Shown here piece after piece: positions 54,297 through 62,899 of a stretch of DNA of 64,000 nt. A model generated the notes under the pieces. The model ran no database searches, was not told where the DNA came from, and was given only the letters and a program-made list of their open reading frames with translations. Positions within the stretch are counted from its first letter, which is position 1; each line of letters starts with the position of its first letter. This stretch comes from Rhodospirillales bacterium CG15_BIG_FIL_POST_REV_8_21_14_020_66_15 (GTDB lineage Bacteria; Pseudomonadota; Alphaproteobacteria; Rhodospirillales; Casp-alpha2), in assembly GCA_002781745.1 (NCBI GenBank), contig PFFW01000102.1, forward strand, positions 26,524 through 90,523, in the 5' to 3' direction. Both the position numbers and the translations under genes were made by a program.

Positions 54297-54830
54297 TCAA
54301 TTGGCCGACCGGATGGCTTTCAGAAGGGCGCGCTCCGCCTCGGAACGCGGCGCCGGCTTCTTGGCCACGGCCACGGCGGCCGGGATCCCGGCGTCGCCGC
54401 CCTTGGCGCCGCGCGCGGGGGCCACCTTGGGCGCCGGGCGCTGATGAATGGGGGCCACCACTTCCAGAGGATCCGCCGTCTCGACGCCCGCACCCGCGAC
54501 GGCACCCTGTTCGTCGCGAGCCAGACGCACGTTTTCCTCAAGCCTGTCGGCGGCGATGGTACCGCGGTCGACCAGGAAGACCAGATCGTCACGCAGGCTT
54601 TCCGCCTTGGCCAGTTGGTCCTGCAGCGCGTCCGACGCGATCCGCAGGTCGCCGATGCTGGCGGTCGCCCGGGTCGTCGCGTCGTTGAAGGTGGCGGCCA
54701 GCTTTTCCATCTGCTCGCGGTTGCCGCGGAAGCGGGTCAGGCGCCGGTTGAGGATCACCGAGTACCAGATCATGACCACCAATAGGAGGGCCAGAATGAT
54801 TTCAAGCGTCAATGAGAAGGAAAAGGTCAC
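54297..54830 (-). CDS. DUF6468 membrane protein of the flagellar cluster
   Basis: The product has 177 residues. I chose the GTG at 54830 (VTFSFSLTLEIILALL), because GGAG lies 10 bases before it; a longer GTG reading at 54872 lacks support. The N-terminal helix SLTLEIILALLLVVMIWYSVILNRRLTRFRGNREQ is followed by a coiled coil (MEKLAATFNDATTRATASIGDLR to LRDDLVFLVDRGTIAADRLEENVR), the DUF6468 pattern. The C-terminus is Pro/Ala-rich. It is consistently found between fliM and motE in alphaproteobacteria; its function is unknown. Confidence 0.82.
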   Translation of the reverse strand: MTFSFSLTLEIILALLLVVMIWYSVILNRRLTRFRGNREQMEKLAATFNDATTRATASIGDLRIASDALQDQLAKAESLRDDLVFLVDRGTIAADRLEENVRLARDEQGAVAGAGVETADPLEVVAPIHQRPAPKVAPARGAKGGDAGIPAAVAVAKKPAPRSEAERALLKAIRSAN

Positions 54831-54954
54831 GATCTTGTCTCTCCATCCCCTGGGTAACGAACCGTTCCGCACGGCGGAACCGGGGTTGTTCAGTTCGGCC
54901 AGTCTACGCCCGAGGTTCTGAACGAATTGCTAACCGCGGGCGCTAAAACGGCGA

Positions 54955-56100
54955 TCAGGACGTCTTGGGCGCGCGGTCGATGCGGTCTTCGATGCGCACC
55001 GCGATGCGCCCTCCCTTGCGGCCCATGCGGCCGATGTAAAGGGGCACGTTGCCGCAGGACAGCATGACCGGGCTGTCCGGCGTGGCGTTCAGCATCATCT
55101 GCGAGCCTTCCTTCAGTTCGAACACCCTCTGCAGGCTGACGATCTGCTGGTCGATGACCGCTTCCAGGTCGACCTCGGTCATCCACAGTTCTTCCGCCAG
55201 GTGAGTTTCCCAGATCGAGTCGCGGCCGAATTTCTCGCCCATGAACATCTGCAGCAGCAGTTCGCGGACCGGTTCCAGCGTCGCATAGGGCAGCAGCAGT
55301 TCCAGGCGCCCGCCGCGGTCTTCCATGTCGATACGCAGGCGCGTCACGATGGCGGCGTTGGACGGCCGCGAGATGGTCGCGAAGCGCGGGTTGGTTTCCA
55401 GGCGGTCGAAGCGGAAAGTGACCGGGCTCAACGGCTCGAAGGCCGCCGACAGGTCGGTCAGCATGACGTGGATCATGCGCTCGACAAGGGAGCGTTCGAT
55501 GGTCGTGTAGGGTCGGCCTTCGATGCGCATCGCCGCCGTGCCGCGGCGCCCGCCCAGAAGCACGTCGACGATCGAATAGATCAGCGAGGAATCGACCGTG
55601 ATCAGGCCGAAATTGTCCCATTCCTCGGCCTTGAACACGCTGAGCATGGCCGGCAGCGGAATGGAGTTGAGGTAGTCACCGAAGCGAATGGAGGCGATGT
55701 TGTCGAGCGAGACTTCGACGTTGTCCGAGGTGAAGTTACGCAAGGAGGTGGACATCAGGCGCACGAGGCGGTCGAACACGACCTCGAGCATGGGCAGGCG
55801 TTCGTAGGACACCAGCGCCGAGGACAGGATCGCCTGGATGCCCGACTTCTCACCGCCTTCCTCATGGCTGTCGTCGAAACCCAGGAGGCTGTCGATTTCG
55901 TCCTGGTTGAGGACGCGGGTGGCTTCGGGCGCGGTCATGCCGACGTCGGTCGACGCGCTGTCGCCGTCGCCGCCCATCATGGCTTCCCATTCGGCGGCCA
56001 GTTCGTCCTGGTCGTCGCCGCCACCGCCGCCGCCCTCGCCGGCCGTGGCGGCTTCCCATTCGGCGGCCATTGCGTCTTGATCGTCAGCCGGGCTCGTCAT
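54955..56100 (-). CDS. fliM: Flagellar motor switch protein FliM
   Basis: This 381-residue cytosolic C-ring protein binds CheY-P and controls rotation direction. The CheY-binding motif LNQDEIDSLLGF lies at residues 64-75, preceded by an acidic/Gly-rich extension in which DDQDAMAAEWEA and DDQDELAAEWEA form two copies of a short motif. The middle CheC-like domain (FDRLVRLMSTSLRNFTSDNVEV, GLITVDSSLIYSIVDVLLGG) and C-terminal SpoA-like domain follow. It starts 27 bp after fliL. Confidence 0.95.
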   Translation of the reverse strand: MTSPADDQDAMAAEWEAATAGEGGGGGGDDQDELAAEWEAMMGGDGDSASTDVGMTAPEATRVLNQDEIDSLLGFDDSHEEGGEKSGIQAILSSALVSYERLPMLEVVFDRLVRLMSTSLRNFTSDNVEVSLDNIASIRFGDYLNSIPLPAMLSVFKAEEWDNFGLITVDSSLIYSIVDVLLGGRRGTAAMRIEGRPYTTIERSLVERMIHVMLTDLSAAFEPLSPVTFRFDRLETNPRFATISRPSNAAIVTRLRIDMEDRGGRLELLLPYATLEPVRELLLQMFMGEKFGRDSIWETHLAEELWMTEVDLEAVIDQQIVSLQRVFELKEGSQMMLNATPDSPVMLSCGNVPLYIGRMGRKGGRIAVRIEDRIDRAPKTS

Positions 56101-56127
56101 GCGTCACATCCCCTGCGTGCCATTAAT

Positions 56128-56688
56128 CTACTGAACCAGCATTTCCTTGAACAGGACGTCCTTGACCTGGGCCGGCGCCGTCGCCGCCCGGACGCGGCGC
56201 AGAAGTTCCTCGCGCAGGCGGTACATGCCGGCGGAGCCCTGCAGGTCCTCGATCCGCAGTTCGCGGAGATAGACCTGGAAATTGTCCATCACGCGGTCCT
56301 TCACGGCGTCGATGATCAACTTGTCCTGCTCGCTCGCAACCTCGAGCGACACCTTCATCTTGAGAAACTGGGATTTACGGCCCGCGGTATTCAGGTTGAC
56401 GAGAACCTCCGGCAGGTCGTGAAACAGGCCGACGCCTTCCGGCGCTTCGCCCGAGGCGACCGCAGACGTGCTTTCCTTGCCGGTGATCATGGCGATGAGG
56501 GGCTCAAGAAGGCCGGTGAAGAATGCCGCCGCGGCACCACCCACCACAAGCAGCAGCACCGCGACGATGATGATGAGCTTCTTCTTCTTGCTCTTGGAGG
56601 CACCGTCGGAAGAGGCACCCTCCTCGCCTTCGGCGTCATCGTCCGCGCCGCCGACCTCTTCATTTTCCAGATCGTCGTCGTCAGCCAT
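56128..56688 (-). CDS. fliL: Flagellar basal body protein FliL
   Basis: This 186-residue protein starts with an acidic stretch, then KKKKLIIIVAVLLLVVGGAAAAFFTGLL as the membrane anchor. The periplasmic domain has FHDLPEVLVNLNTAGRKSQFLKMKVSLEVAS and ends in KDVLFKEMLVQ, the FliL signature. FliL surrounds the stator and supports torque. It leads the minus-strand motor operon fliL-fliM-DUF6468-motE-cheY-cheZ-motB. Confidence 0.95.
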   Translation of the reverse strand: MADDDDLENEEVGGADDDAEGEEGASSDGASKSKKKKLIIIVAVLLLVVGGAAAAFFTGLLEPLIAMITGKESTSAVASGEAPEGVGLFHDLPEVLVNLNTAGRKSQFLKMKVSLEVASEQDKLIIDAVKDRVMDNFQVYLRELRIEDLQGSAGMYRLREELLRRVRAATAPAQVKDVLFKEMLVQ

Positions 56689-57121
56689 GTTCCGGGCAAC
56701 CGTTTCCTAGCGTCCTGATCCCAAGTCCTGGAACTTTAAAATCAGGTCGTTAACAAGTCGTTGAGGCGGGAATGCGGCGGCACCGTAGGGCGGTCCTTGA
56801 GACACAGGGTAGCCGGCGGTCCATCGGCCTCGGGCACCCGCTCCCGGCGCCGATCATACCAAAGGCGCCGCCCCGCCGGCAATGCGCCGTCCTGCAGTCG
56901 CCCATAGGCAAGAACTGCCCGGCAAAGGCTTCCTTCGGCGCCCGGTTTTTCCCGGCCACGAGACCGACCAAGGCGGTACAACGTATTGTTTTCAAACGAT
57001 CTAATAAGTTGGCACGGCGGCTGCAACTGGCCAAGCGGAAGTACGTGAACTGCCTTCCGGATGAAGGTTCCCTAAAAATGGGACCACGCCGGAAGTGAAT
57101 GAACAGAACGGGAAAAATCAG
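56689..57121. other. Divergent regulatory region between fliL and flgF
   Basis: No gene is supported in these 433 bp. It must hold promoters for both operons. A sigma-54-type element lies at 57010-57025 facing flgF. Near fliL, TTAACAAGTCGTTGA (56750-56764) is a near-match to the CtrA TTAA-N7-TTAA site, one base off. I see no clear sigma-54 site facing fliL. Confidence 0.6.
57010..57025 (+). promoter_or_regulatory. Sigma-54 (RpoN) promoter for flgF-flgG-flgA-flgH
   Basis: TGGCACGGCGGCTGCA matches the -24/-12 consensus TGGCACG-N4-TTGCA except for C in place of the first T of the -12 element. The GG and GC doublets have the required spacing. It lies about 97 bp before flgF. Middle flagellar genes in alphaproteobacteria are often RpoN-dependent, so the position fits. 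Confidence 0.75.
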
Positions 57122-57859
57122 ATGGAAACCACAGCGGTCATTGCCGCTTCGCGCCAAGGCGCGCTCCGACGACAGCTCGAAATCGTCGCCAACAACCTGG
57201 CGAACATGAGCACCAACGGCTACAAGTCGAGCCAGATGATGTTCGTCGAGCACGTCGTCAAGAGCGAGGGCGGCGAACGGCTCATCAGCCCCAAACTCAC
57301 CTATACGCGCGACATCGCGACCCGCCTCGACATCACCGACGGCGCCATCGAGACAACGGCCAATCCGCTCGACCTGGCGATCCGCAACGACGGCTTCTTC
57401 GTGGTGCGCGACGCGCAAGGCACCGAGTACTATACGCGCAACGGCCAGTTCCGCCTGGATACCGGCGGCCAGATCGTCAACCAGCAGGGCCACGCGTTGC
57501 TGTCTTCCGGCGGCCAGCCGATCGTTCTCAGCCCCAACGACTCCGAGATCAACGTCGGCCGCGACGGTACCGTGTCGACCGAGAACGGCCAGCTCGGCAG
57601 GCTCCGGGTCGTGCGCTTCGAGAACTCCCAGGACCTGCAACGAACGTCGGGCGCCTTGTTCACATCGGACAAACAGCCGATCAACGTCGACAGCCCGGAC
57701 ATCATCCAGGGCGCCCTGGAAGGCTCGAACGTGGAGCCCATTCTGGAAATGGCCAAGATGATCGAACTGCACCGCAGCTTCGAAAGCGCCAAGTCCTTCA
57801 TCGAACGCGAGGACGAGCGCCAGAGGGAAATGATCCGAAGCCTGACGCGCGATGCCTAG
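57122..57859 (+). CDS. flgF: Flagellar distal-rod protein FlgF
   Basis: The product has 245 residues, starting METTAVIAASRQGALRRQLEIVANNLANMSTNGYK (57122), where the ANNLANMST motif marks the rod/hook family. The segment LAIRNDGFFVVRDAQGTEYYTRNGQFRLDTGGQIVNQQGH is typical of FlgF/FlgG, and the C-terminus has GSNVEPILEMAKMIELHRSFESAKSFIEREDERQ. A GTG at 57095 could extend it by nine residues, but METT is the usual start. It is the first gene of the flgFGAH operon behind the sigma-54 site. Confidence 0.95.
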   Translation: METTAVIAASRQGALRRQLEIVANNLANMSTNGYKSSQMMFVEHVVKSEGGERLISPKLTYTRDIATRLDITDGAIETTANPLDLAIRNDGFFVVRDAQGTEYYTRNGQFRLDTGGQIVNQQGHALLSSGGQPIVLSPNDSEINVGRDGTVSTENGQLGRLRVVRFENSQDLQRTSGALFTSDKQPINVDSPDIIQGALEGSNVEPILEMAKMIELHRSFESAKSFIEREDERQREMIRSLTRDA

Positions 57860-58009
57860 GGCGGCGCGCGGCGCCGGGACAGGACGGGACCCGAAGGTCC
57901 GATGACGACAGAAGACCGGCCGAACGCCGGGGTTACGAAACGCAGAAACGACTGAACGCAGCGAGTAACGGAACCGGAAGCGAAACCGGCGAGCGAAAGG
58001 ACGGGAATT

Positions 58010-58795
58010 ATGAGATCGCTTGACATCGGCTCGACGGGCATGATCGCCCAACAGCGCAACGTGGAGGTTATTTCCAACAACCTCGCGAACATGAACACGA
58101 CGGCCTTCAAGCGCCGGCGGACGGAATTCCAGGACCTGATCTACCAGGACCTGCGCCGCGTCGGCTCGACCTCCGCCGACAACGGCGCCATCGTGCCCAC
58201 GGGCGTCCAGCTCGGCCTGGGCGTGAAACTGGCCGCCGTCTACCGCATCCACGAGCAAGGCAACCTTACGGCCACGGACAACACCTTCGACATGGCCGTC
58301 CAGGGCAAGGGCTTTTTCCAGGTCCAGTTGCCCACGGGCGAAACCGCCTATACCCGTGACGGGACGTTCCAGCTCAACGAGAACGGCCAGATCGTGACCC
58401 ATGACGGCTATCTCCTGAACCCGCCGATCACCGTGCCGAGCGACGCCATCGACGTGACCGTCAACGCGTCCGGCGAAGTGCTGGTGAAAATCGAGGGCCA
58501 GGTCCAGTTCTCCAACGTCGGCCAGATTCAGACCGTGAACTTCCAGAACGAGCCCGGCTTGGAGGCCATCGGCAACAACCTCTACAAGGAAACCCCCGCC
58601 TCGGGCTCCGCGACGACCGGCAACCCCGGGACCGAAGGCTTCGGCACCATCCTGCAGGGCTTCCTGGAAACCTCGAACGTGAACGCGGTGGAGGAAATCT
58701 CCAACCTGATCTCGGCCCAGCGTGCCTACGAAATGAATTCCAAGGTCATCCAGACCTCGGACGAAATGCTGGGGACTCTGACATCGCTTCGGTAA
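58010..58795 (+). CDS. flgG: Flagellar distal-rod protein FlgG
   Basis: This 261-residue rod protein starts MRSLDIGSTGMIAQQRNVEVISNNLANMNTTAFKRRR and contains VQGKGFFQVQLPTGETAYTRDGTFQLNENGQIVTHDGY and LLNPPITVPSDA, all standard FlgG landmarks. The C-terminus is NVNAVEEISNLISAQRAYEMNSKVIQTSDEML. A good AAAGGACGGG Shine-Dalgarno precedes the ATG. It follows flgF by 150 bp. Confidence 0.97.
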   Translation: MRSLDIGSTGMIAQQRNVEVISNNLANMNTTAFKRRRTEFQDLIYQDLRRVGSTSADNGAIVPTGVQLGLGVKLAAVYRIHEQGNLTATDNTFDMAVQGKGFFQVQLPTGETAYTRDGTFQLNENGQIVTHDGYLLNPPITVPSDAIDVTVNASGEVLVKIEGQVQFSNVGQIQTVNFQNEPGLEAIGNNLYKETPASGSATTGNPGTEGFGTILQGFLETSNVNAVEEISNLISAQRAYEMNSKVIQTSDEMLGTLTSLR

Positions 58796-58862
58796 TCGAC
58801 GCTCCCCTGCGTAAGGCCAGAACGGCCCCATAAGCCCACAAGGCTTCTGAAAGGATAGTGAC

Positions 58863-59942
58863 ATGACCGCCCGCAACCTGTTCATCGCCGCCGCCGTGGC
58901 CGCAGCCTTGGTGCCCCTGGCATCGCTGCCGGCGGCCGGGGGTGCCCGGGGGGACTCCCCCGGTCAAGATTGGACGGGGACACCCCGTGGCCCCGGCGCC
59001 GCCAAGAAAGCGCCGCCCGCCGACGCGGCGGAGCAGAGCGACAAGGTGACCGCCCCCCTGTTGCGCGAGGCCGTCACCGTGAACGACAAGGTGATCTACC
59101 TGGGCGACCTGTTCATCAACGTCGGCGACAAGGCGGACGCCGCCGTCGCCTATGCGCCGGCACCCGGCGAGCGGGCCATCTTCGACGCCCGCTGGCTATA
59201 CCGGGTGGCGCGCGCCTACCGCCTCAACTGGCGCCCCCTGTCGGGCCGCCAGCAGGTCGTCGTGGAACGTGTCAGCCAGGTCATCGAACGCTCCGAGATC
59301 GTCGATACCATCATGGCGGCGCTGTTCGAGAAAGGCGCCGATCCGGCCTCCGAACTGGAACTGTCGACGCAATTGACCCGTGTCCACATCGCCGGCTCGA
59401 CCCCCGCCACCGTCGGCATCGACGACATCACCTACGATGCCCGCACGCAGCGTTTCGCCGCCGTCGTGTCGATACCCAAGGGCGATCCGGCGGGCGAAAA
59501 GCTGCGCCTCACGGGCCGCCTCTATCCGGTCGTCAAGATCCCCGTGCTGTCCCGCGTCGTGAGCCGCAACGACGTGATCGGCCAGCGCGACGTGAAATGG
59601 ATCCGCATCCGTGCCGACCGCGTCATGCCCGACACGGTGACCAAGCTGGAGGACCTGGTCGGCATGTCGTCCAAGCGCGGCCTGCGCCCCGACGACGTGG
59701 TCCGCCAGTCGGACATCGAACGCCCGATCCTGGTCGAGCGCGGCTCCCTGGTCACGGTCACCCTGACCCACGGCCCCATGGCGCTGACGGCACAGGGCAA
59801 GGCGCTGGAGCGGGGGGCTCTCGGCGACGTCGTGCAGATCGTCAATCGCCGCTCGAAAGCGGTCTTCGAAGGCGAGGTCACGGGCCCCGGCCGGGCCAAG
59901 GTCGAGATCGCCTCGATCCGTGAACTTGCCGCGAACCAGTAA
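58863..59942 (+). CDS. flgA: Flagellar P-ring chaperone FlgA
   Basis: This 359-residue periplasmic chaperone for P-ring assembly is longer than many FlgA proteins. A signal peptide (FIAAAVAAALVPLASLPAAG) is followed by a Gly/Pro-rich segment encoded by GC-rich palindromic DNA (58938-58990). The SAF-type C-domain has IPVLSRVVSRNDVIGQRDVKWIRI, MSSKRGLRPDDVV and SLVTVTLTHGPMALTAQGKALERGALGDVVQIVNRRSKAVFEGEV, the FlgA signature. It lies between flgG and flgH. Confidence 0.93.
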   Translation: MTARNLFIAAAVAAALVPLASLPAAGGARGDSPGQDWTGTPRGPGAAKKAPPADAAEQSDKVTAPLLREAVTVNDKVIYLGDLFINVGDKADAAVAYAPAPGERAIFDARWLYRVARAYRLNWRPLSGRQQVVVERVSQVIERSEIVDTIMAALFEKGADPASELELSTQLTRVHIAGSTPATVGIDDITYDARTQRFAAVVSIPKGDPAGEKLRLTGRLYPVVKIPVLSRVVSRNDVIGQRDVKWIRIRADRVMPDTVTKLEDLVGMSSKRGLRPDDVVRQSDIERPILVERGSLVTVTLTHGPMALTAQGKALERGALGDVVQIVNRRSKAVFEGEVTGPGRAKVEIASIRELAANQ

Positions 59943-59992
59943 CGTCAAGAAAGGCATTCGTCCCCTTGGCGGGGGCGTTTAGGAGAAAACCC

Positions 59993-60766
59993 ATGAACCG
60001 CTCGATCAACCTCTTCTCGCGCCATCTGCTGCGGACCACGGCACTGGTCACGTTGCTGGCGGGGTCGGTGGCCGGGTGCAACACCCTGACCCGGCTGTCG
60101 CAGGTCGGTGATGAACCGAAGATCACCCCCATCCAGAACCCGACGGCGCGACCCGACTACAAGCCGGTGTCCATGCCGATGCCGGCGCCCAAGCTCGCCG
60201 AACGCAACCCGAATTCGCTGTGGCGCGCCGGGGCCCGGGCCTTCTTCAAGGACCTGCGGGCCAAGCAGGTGGGCGACATCGTCACCGTGCAGATGACGCT
60301 GAACGACAGCGCGACCTTGGAGAACAAGACGGAACGCGACCGCATCGACAACGAATCGGCGAACGTCACCAACCTGCTGGGCTTCGAGGGCGAACTGACC
60401 CGCTACCTGCCCGACGGCGTCAACCCCGCGGCGATCGCCAACTTCGGCAACACCCACGGCACGGAAGGCGACGGTTCCATCGAACGGTCGGAAGAAATCA
60501 GCCTGACCTTCGCCGCCGTGGTCACCCAGGTCCTGCCCAACGGCAACCTGATCATCATGGGCCGCCAGGAACTTCGCGTGAACTCGGAGCTGCGCGAACT
60601 CATGGTGACCGGCGTGGTGCGGCCGTCCGACATCGATTCCGACAACAAGATTTCTCACGAGAAGATCGCAGAAATGCGCGTCGCCTACGGCGGGCGCGGT
60701 ACGCTGAGCGAACTTCAGCAGCCCCGCTGGGGGATGCAGCTTTGGGACATCCTCTTCCCGTTCTAG
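59993..60766 (+). CDS. flgH: Flagellar L-ring protein FlgH
   Basis: This 257-residue outer-membrane lipoprotein starts at 59993 behind AGGAG. The lipobox is LAGSVAGC, followed by a mature domain with NSLWRAGARAFFKDLRAKQVGDIVTVQMTLNDSATLENKTERDR, the FlgH hallmark, and ELMVTGVVRPSDIDSDN plus a terminal MQLWDILFPF. It forms the L-ring around the rod. It is the last gene of the operon; a strong terminator follows. Confidence 0.96.
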   Translation: MNRSINLFSRHLLRTTALVTLLAGSVAGCNTLTRLSQVGDEPKITPIQNPTARPDYKPVSMPMPAPKLAERNPNSLWRAGARAFFKDLRAKQVGDIVTVQMTLNDSATLENKTERDRIDNESANVTNLLGFEGELTRYLPDGVNPAAIANFGNTHGTEGDGSIERSEEISLTFAAVVTQVLPNGNLIIMGRQELRVNSELRELMVTGVVRPSDIDSDNKISHEKIAEMRVAYGGRGTLSELQQPRWGMQLWDILFPF

Positions 60767-60841
60767 AAGGAGCGGCACTCCACCGAACGGACAAAAGTTT
60801 CCCGTTCTAGGTTCGCATAACGCAACCTGGATCAACTTCAA

Positions 60842-60872
60842 AGGCCGGCGCCATGCGCCGGCCTCTTTTTTT
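60842..60872 (+). terminator. Rho-independent terminator after flgH
   Basis: Perfect 10-bp arms AGGCCGGCGC (60842-60851) and GCGCCGGCCT (60855-60864) with a tight loop, then C and seven T (60866-60872). It closes the flgFGAH operon. Confidence 0.88.
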
Positions 60873-60996
60873 GGAATGAACTTGCCCGCGCAAACACCGC
60901 CCGTGTTGGGCGGCTTGGGGATTGGCCGGGTCGGCCAAGCCGCCCCTGCTCCATTTGCATGGGAATGGTTGGGTTGGCCAAGCGGCGTTCCAATAT

Positions 60997-61755
60997 CTAG
61001 CCGTCCCGATGTAGTCGTCCGAGAGCGCTCTGCATTGCCCACAACGAAGCACCAACCGCAGTCATATGATCGGCATACAGCGGGCTCGAGTTATCCCTCA
61101 TTCGGGAAAGCAACATATCCATTCGCTGCGTCCAATGATCCTGCGAACGAAGGACATTCTGACGCCATTCCCAAGCCAACAAATCTGCTGCACAAAATGC
61201 TGGCGCTTCCATCTTAGGCACCCAAACGCATTCAGCTATTTTTGCGAACCCTGTGATGCTTGAATTGGATCGAAGACGCTCAACGAATCGCTGCGCTGAT
61301 TTCCAATTATGTCCACCTTTTTCGAACCAACAATGGACACCTATAATTTCATCAGCCTGGTCTGCCCAAATTCCAATTTGAGAAAGTAGACTGAGCACGC
61401 ACAGCGTATAAGGACTGTCGATCAATCGACGGACTGCCGGCCCATTTTCGAGAGCATTTTGGAATTCAACCCGCGTTGTCGCGACCACGAAGCCTGCTCG
61501 CGCGGTCTCTGCACTAAGCAAAGCCAATCGATCCATCAATTCATGGCGACGGCTCTCAGGCCAACTGGGCAAATCGAATGGCGCCTCACCTGCATTGCAT
61601 CGCGCACTTCTATATGGCTTCGATAAGCCAGCCACCATTGGCTTCCATGATTTCCCGAAGCGTTCTACTCCTTCGCCGTCAAACACGTACCCTGCAACAG
61701 CAGTGAGTTCGGAGGCTTCATCGCCACCGGTTTCATCAAAATATGCATGCAACAT
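60997..61755 (-). CDS. DUF3800 domain protein (predicted RNase H-like fold)
   Basis: The product has 252 residues from MLHAYFDETGGDE (61755), behind a GAGAAG site. The motif AYFDETG.D...TAVAGYVF near the N-terminus and later MEAPAFCAADLLAWEWRQ are the DUF3800 pattern; the early Asp/Glu and the late Asp (AADLLAWE) resemble the acidic residues of an RNase H-like nuclease fold. GC content is lower than in the flanking flagellar genes, so it was probably acquired. DUF3800 genes are often accessory or mobile; a defence role is only inference. It sits between the flgH terminator and dksA. Confidence 0.85.
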   Translation of the reverse strand: MLHAYFDETGGDEASELTAVAGYVFDGEGVERFGKSWKPMVAGLSKPYRSARCNAGEAPFDLPSWPESRRHELMDRLALLSAETARAGFVVATTRVEFQNALENGPAVRRLIDSPYTLCVLSLLSQIGIWADQADEIIGVHCWFEKGGHNWKSAQRFVERLRSNSSITGFAKIAECVWVPKMEAPAFCAADLLAWEWRQNVLRSQDHWTQRMDMLLSRMRDNSSPLYADHMTAVGASLWAMQSALGRLHRDG

Positions 61756-61890
61756 TGGCTTCTCACACGCACGCGAGACATGGGCAACTTGATCAGAATA
61801 ACCTAGGAGAGCCTCGGAGGCTGAGTGTATTTCAGGCCGCGCCATGCCAACCGCGCCATCCCATGGCGCGGCCCTCTGGTTCAACCAAAA

Positions 61891-62307
61891 TCAGTCGTCC
61901 CTATGGGTCCGTTCCATGCGCTCGTGGCGCTCCTGGGCCTCGATCGACAGGGTCGCGATGGGCCGGGCCTCGAGACGCTGGACGCTGATCGGCTCGTCCG
62001 TTTCCTCGCAGTACCCGTAGCTGCCGTCCTCGATGCGCTTCAGGGCCTCGTCGATCTTCGAGATCAGCTTGCGCGCGCGGTCGCGGGTGCGCAGTTCGAG
62101 GGCGCGTTCCGTTTCGATGGACGCGCGGTCGGCGATATCGGGTTCGACGATTCCGCCTTCCTGCAGGGATTGCAGGGTTTCGTTGGATTCCTCGAGCAGT
62201 TCGGCCCGCCAGCGCAGAAGCTTGCGGCGGAAGTACTCCAACATGACAGGATTCATGAAATCCTTGTCTTTCTTGGGGTTGTAGTCTGGCGGAACGGTGA
62301 TGGTCAT
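61891..62307 (-). CDS. dksA: RNA polymerase-binding transcription factor DksA, low-cysteine type
   Basis: The product has 138 residues from MTITVPPDYN (62307). The coiled-coil domain (LLRWRAELLEESNETLQSLQEGG, then RASIETERALELRTRDRARKLISKIDEALKRI) precedes GSYGYCEETDEPISVQRLEARPIATLSIEAQE. Classical DksA has four zinc Cys here; only the first is retained, as in known alphaproteobacterial DksA forms that work without zinc. DksA binds the RNA polymerase secondary channel in the stringent response. It follows fliX on the same strand. Confidence 0.92.
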   Translation of the reverse strand: MTITVPPDYNPKKDKDFMNPVMLEYFRRKLLRWRAELLEESNETLQSLQEGGIVEPDIADRASIETERALELRTRDRARKLISKIDEALKRIEDGSYGYCEETDEPISVQRLEARPIATLSIEAQERHERMERTHRDD

Positions 62308-62467
62308 TTTTTGGTCGTCTCCCCGGTTAACTGCCAGGTTGCCGTTATCGACGGGCGCGGAATATACGGTCCGAGACGCCCAAGGGCAAGCCATCATTTG
62401 TCCTCACCCGGGGACAAGAAACCCATTGATTTCAGAGAAATAGAACCCGCTTCACGGGAAGCCCGGT

Positions 62468-62899
62468 TCACCGCGCCAGCTTGGCCAGTTCGACCTCGGC
62501 GCGCAACTCGATTTCGTCGAGGATGGCGTTCAGCCCCGCATCGTCCGAGGCCGGGCGTTTTTCGCGCAACGCCTGGGCCAGTTCGATGACCTTTTCCTTG
62601 GGCAGCCGCCCGGTCAGAAGCGCCAGCTGCAGGTCCTCCAGCCGGTCGAGCAAACGGTCGCCACGCGCCGTCAACAGCCCCCTGGAGCGGCCCTGGGTGG
62701 CGTCGTCCGCCGCCTGCATCGCCAGCACCGCGTCGACCCCGGCCACCGCGGCGCCCGACACCGTGCCCGCAGCCTGCTCCGGCGCCCCGCCCGAGGTCGC
62801 CGCGCGCAGGTCGTCGGCAAAGGCGTCCGACGACGCCGCGCCCGATTTGCGCTTCGTCCTGTCGACACCCTTGGCGGGACCGATATTGGAAACCTTCAT
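62468..62899 (-). CDS. fliX: Flagellar assembly regulator FliX
   Basis: The product has 143 residues from MKVSNIGPAKG (62899). The C-terminal half carries the FliX pattern: GRSRGLLTARGDRLLDRLEDLQLALLTGRLPKEKVIELAQALREKRPASDDAGLNAILDEIELRAEVELAKL. FliX couples early flagellar assembly to FlbD-dependent sigma-54 transcription in alphaproteobacteria. This fits the sigma-54 promoter upstream of flgF. It is likely co-transcribed with dksA. Confidence 0.9.
   Translation of the reverse strand: MKVSNIGPAKGVDRTKRKSGAASSDAFADDLRAATSGGAPEQAAGTVSGAAVAGVDAVLAMQAADDATQGRSRGLLTARGDRLLDRLEDLQLALLTGRLPKEKVIELAQALREKRPASDDAGLNAILDEIELRAEVELAKLAR

Noticed and set aside
56742..57026. Possible small minus-strand protein between fliL and flgF
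   Set aside because: No Shine-Dalgarno, an odd Cys/Arg-rich sequence, and it overlaps the sigma-54 promoter.
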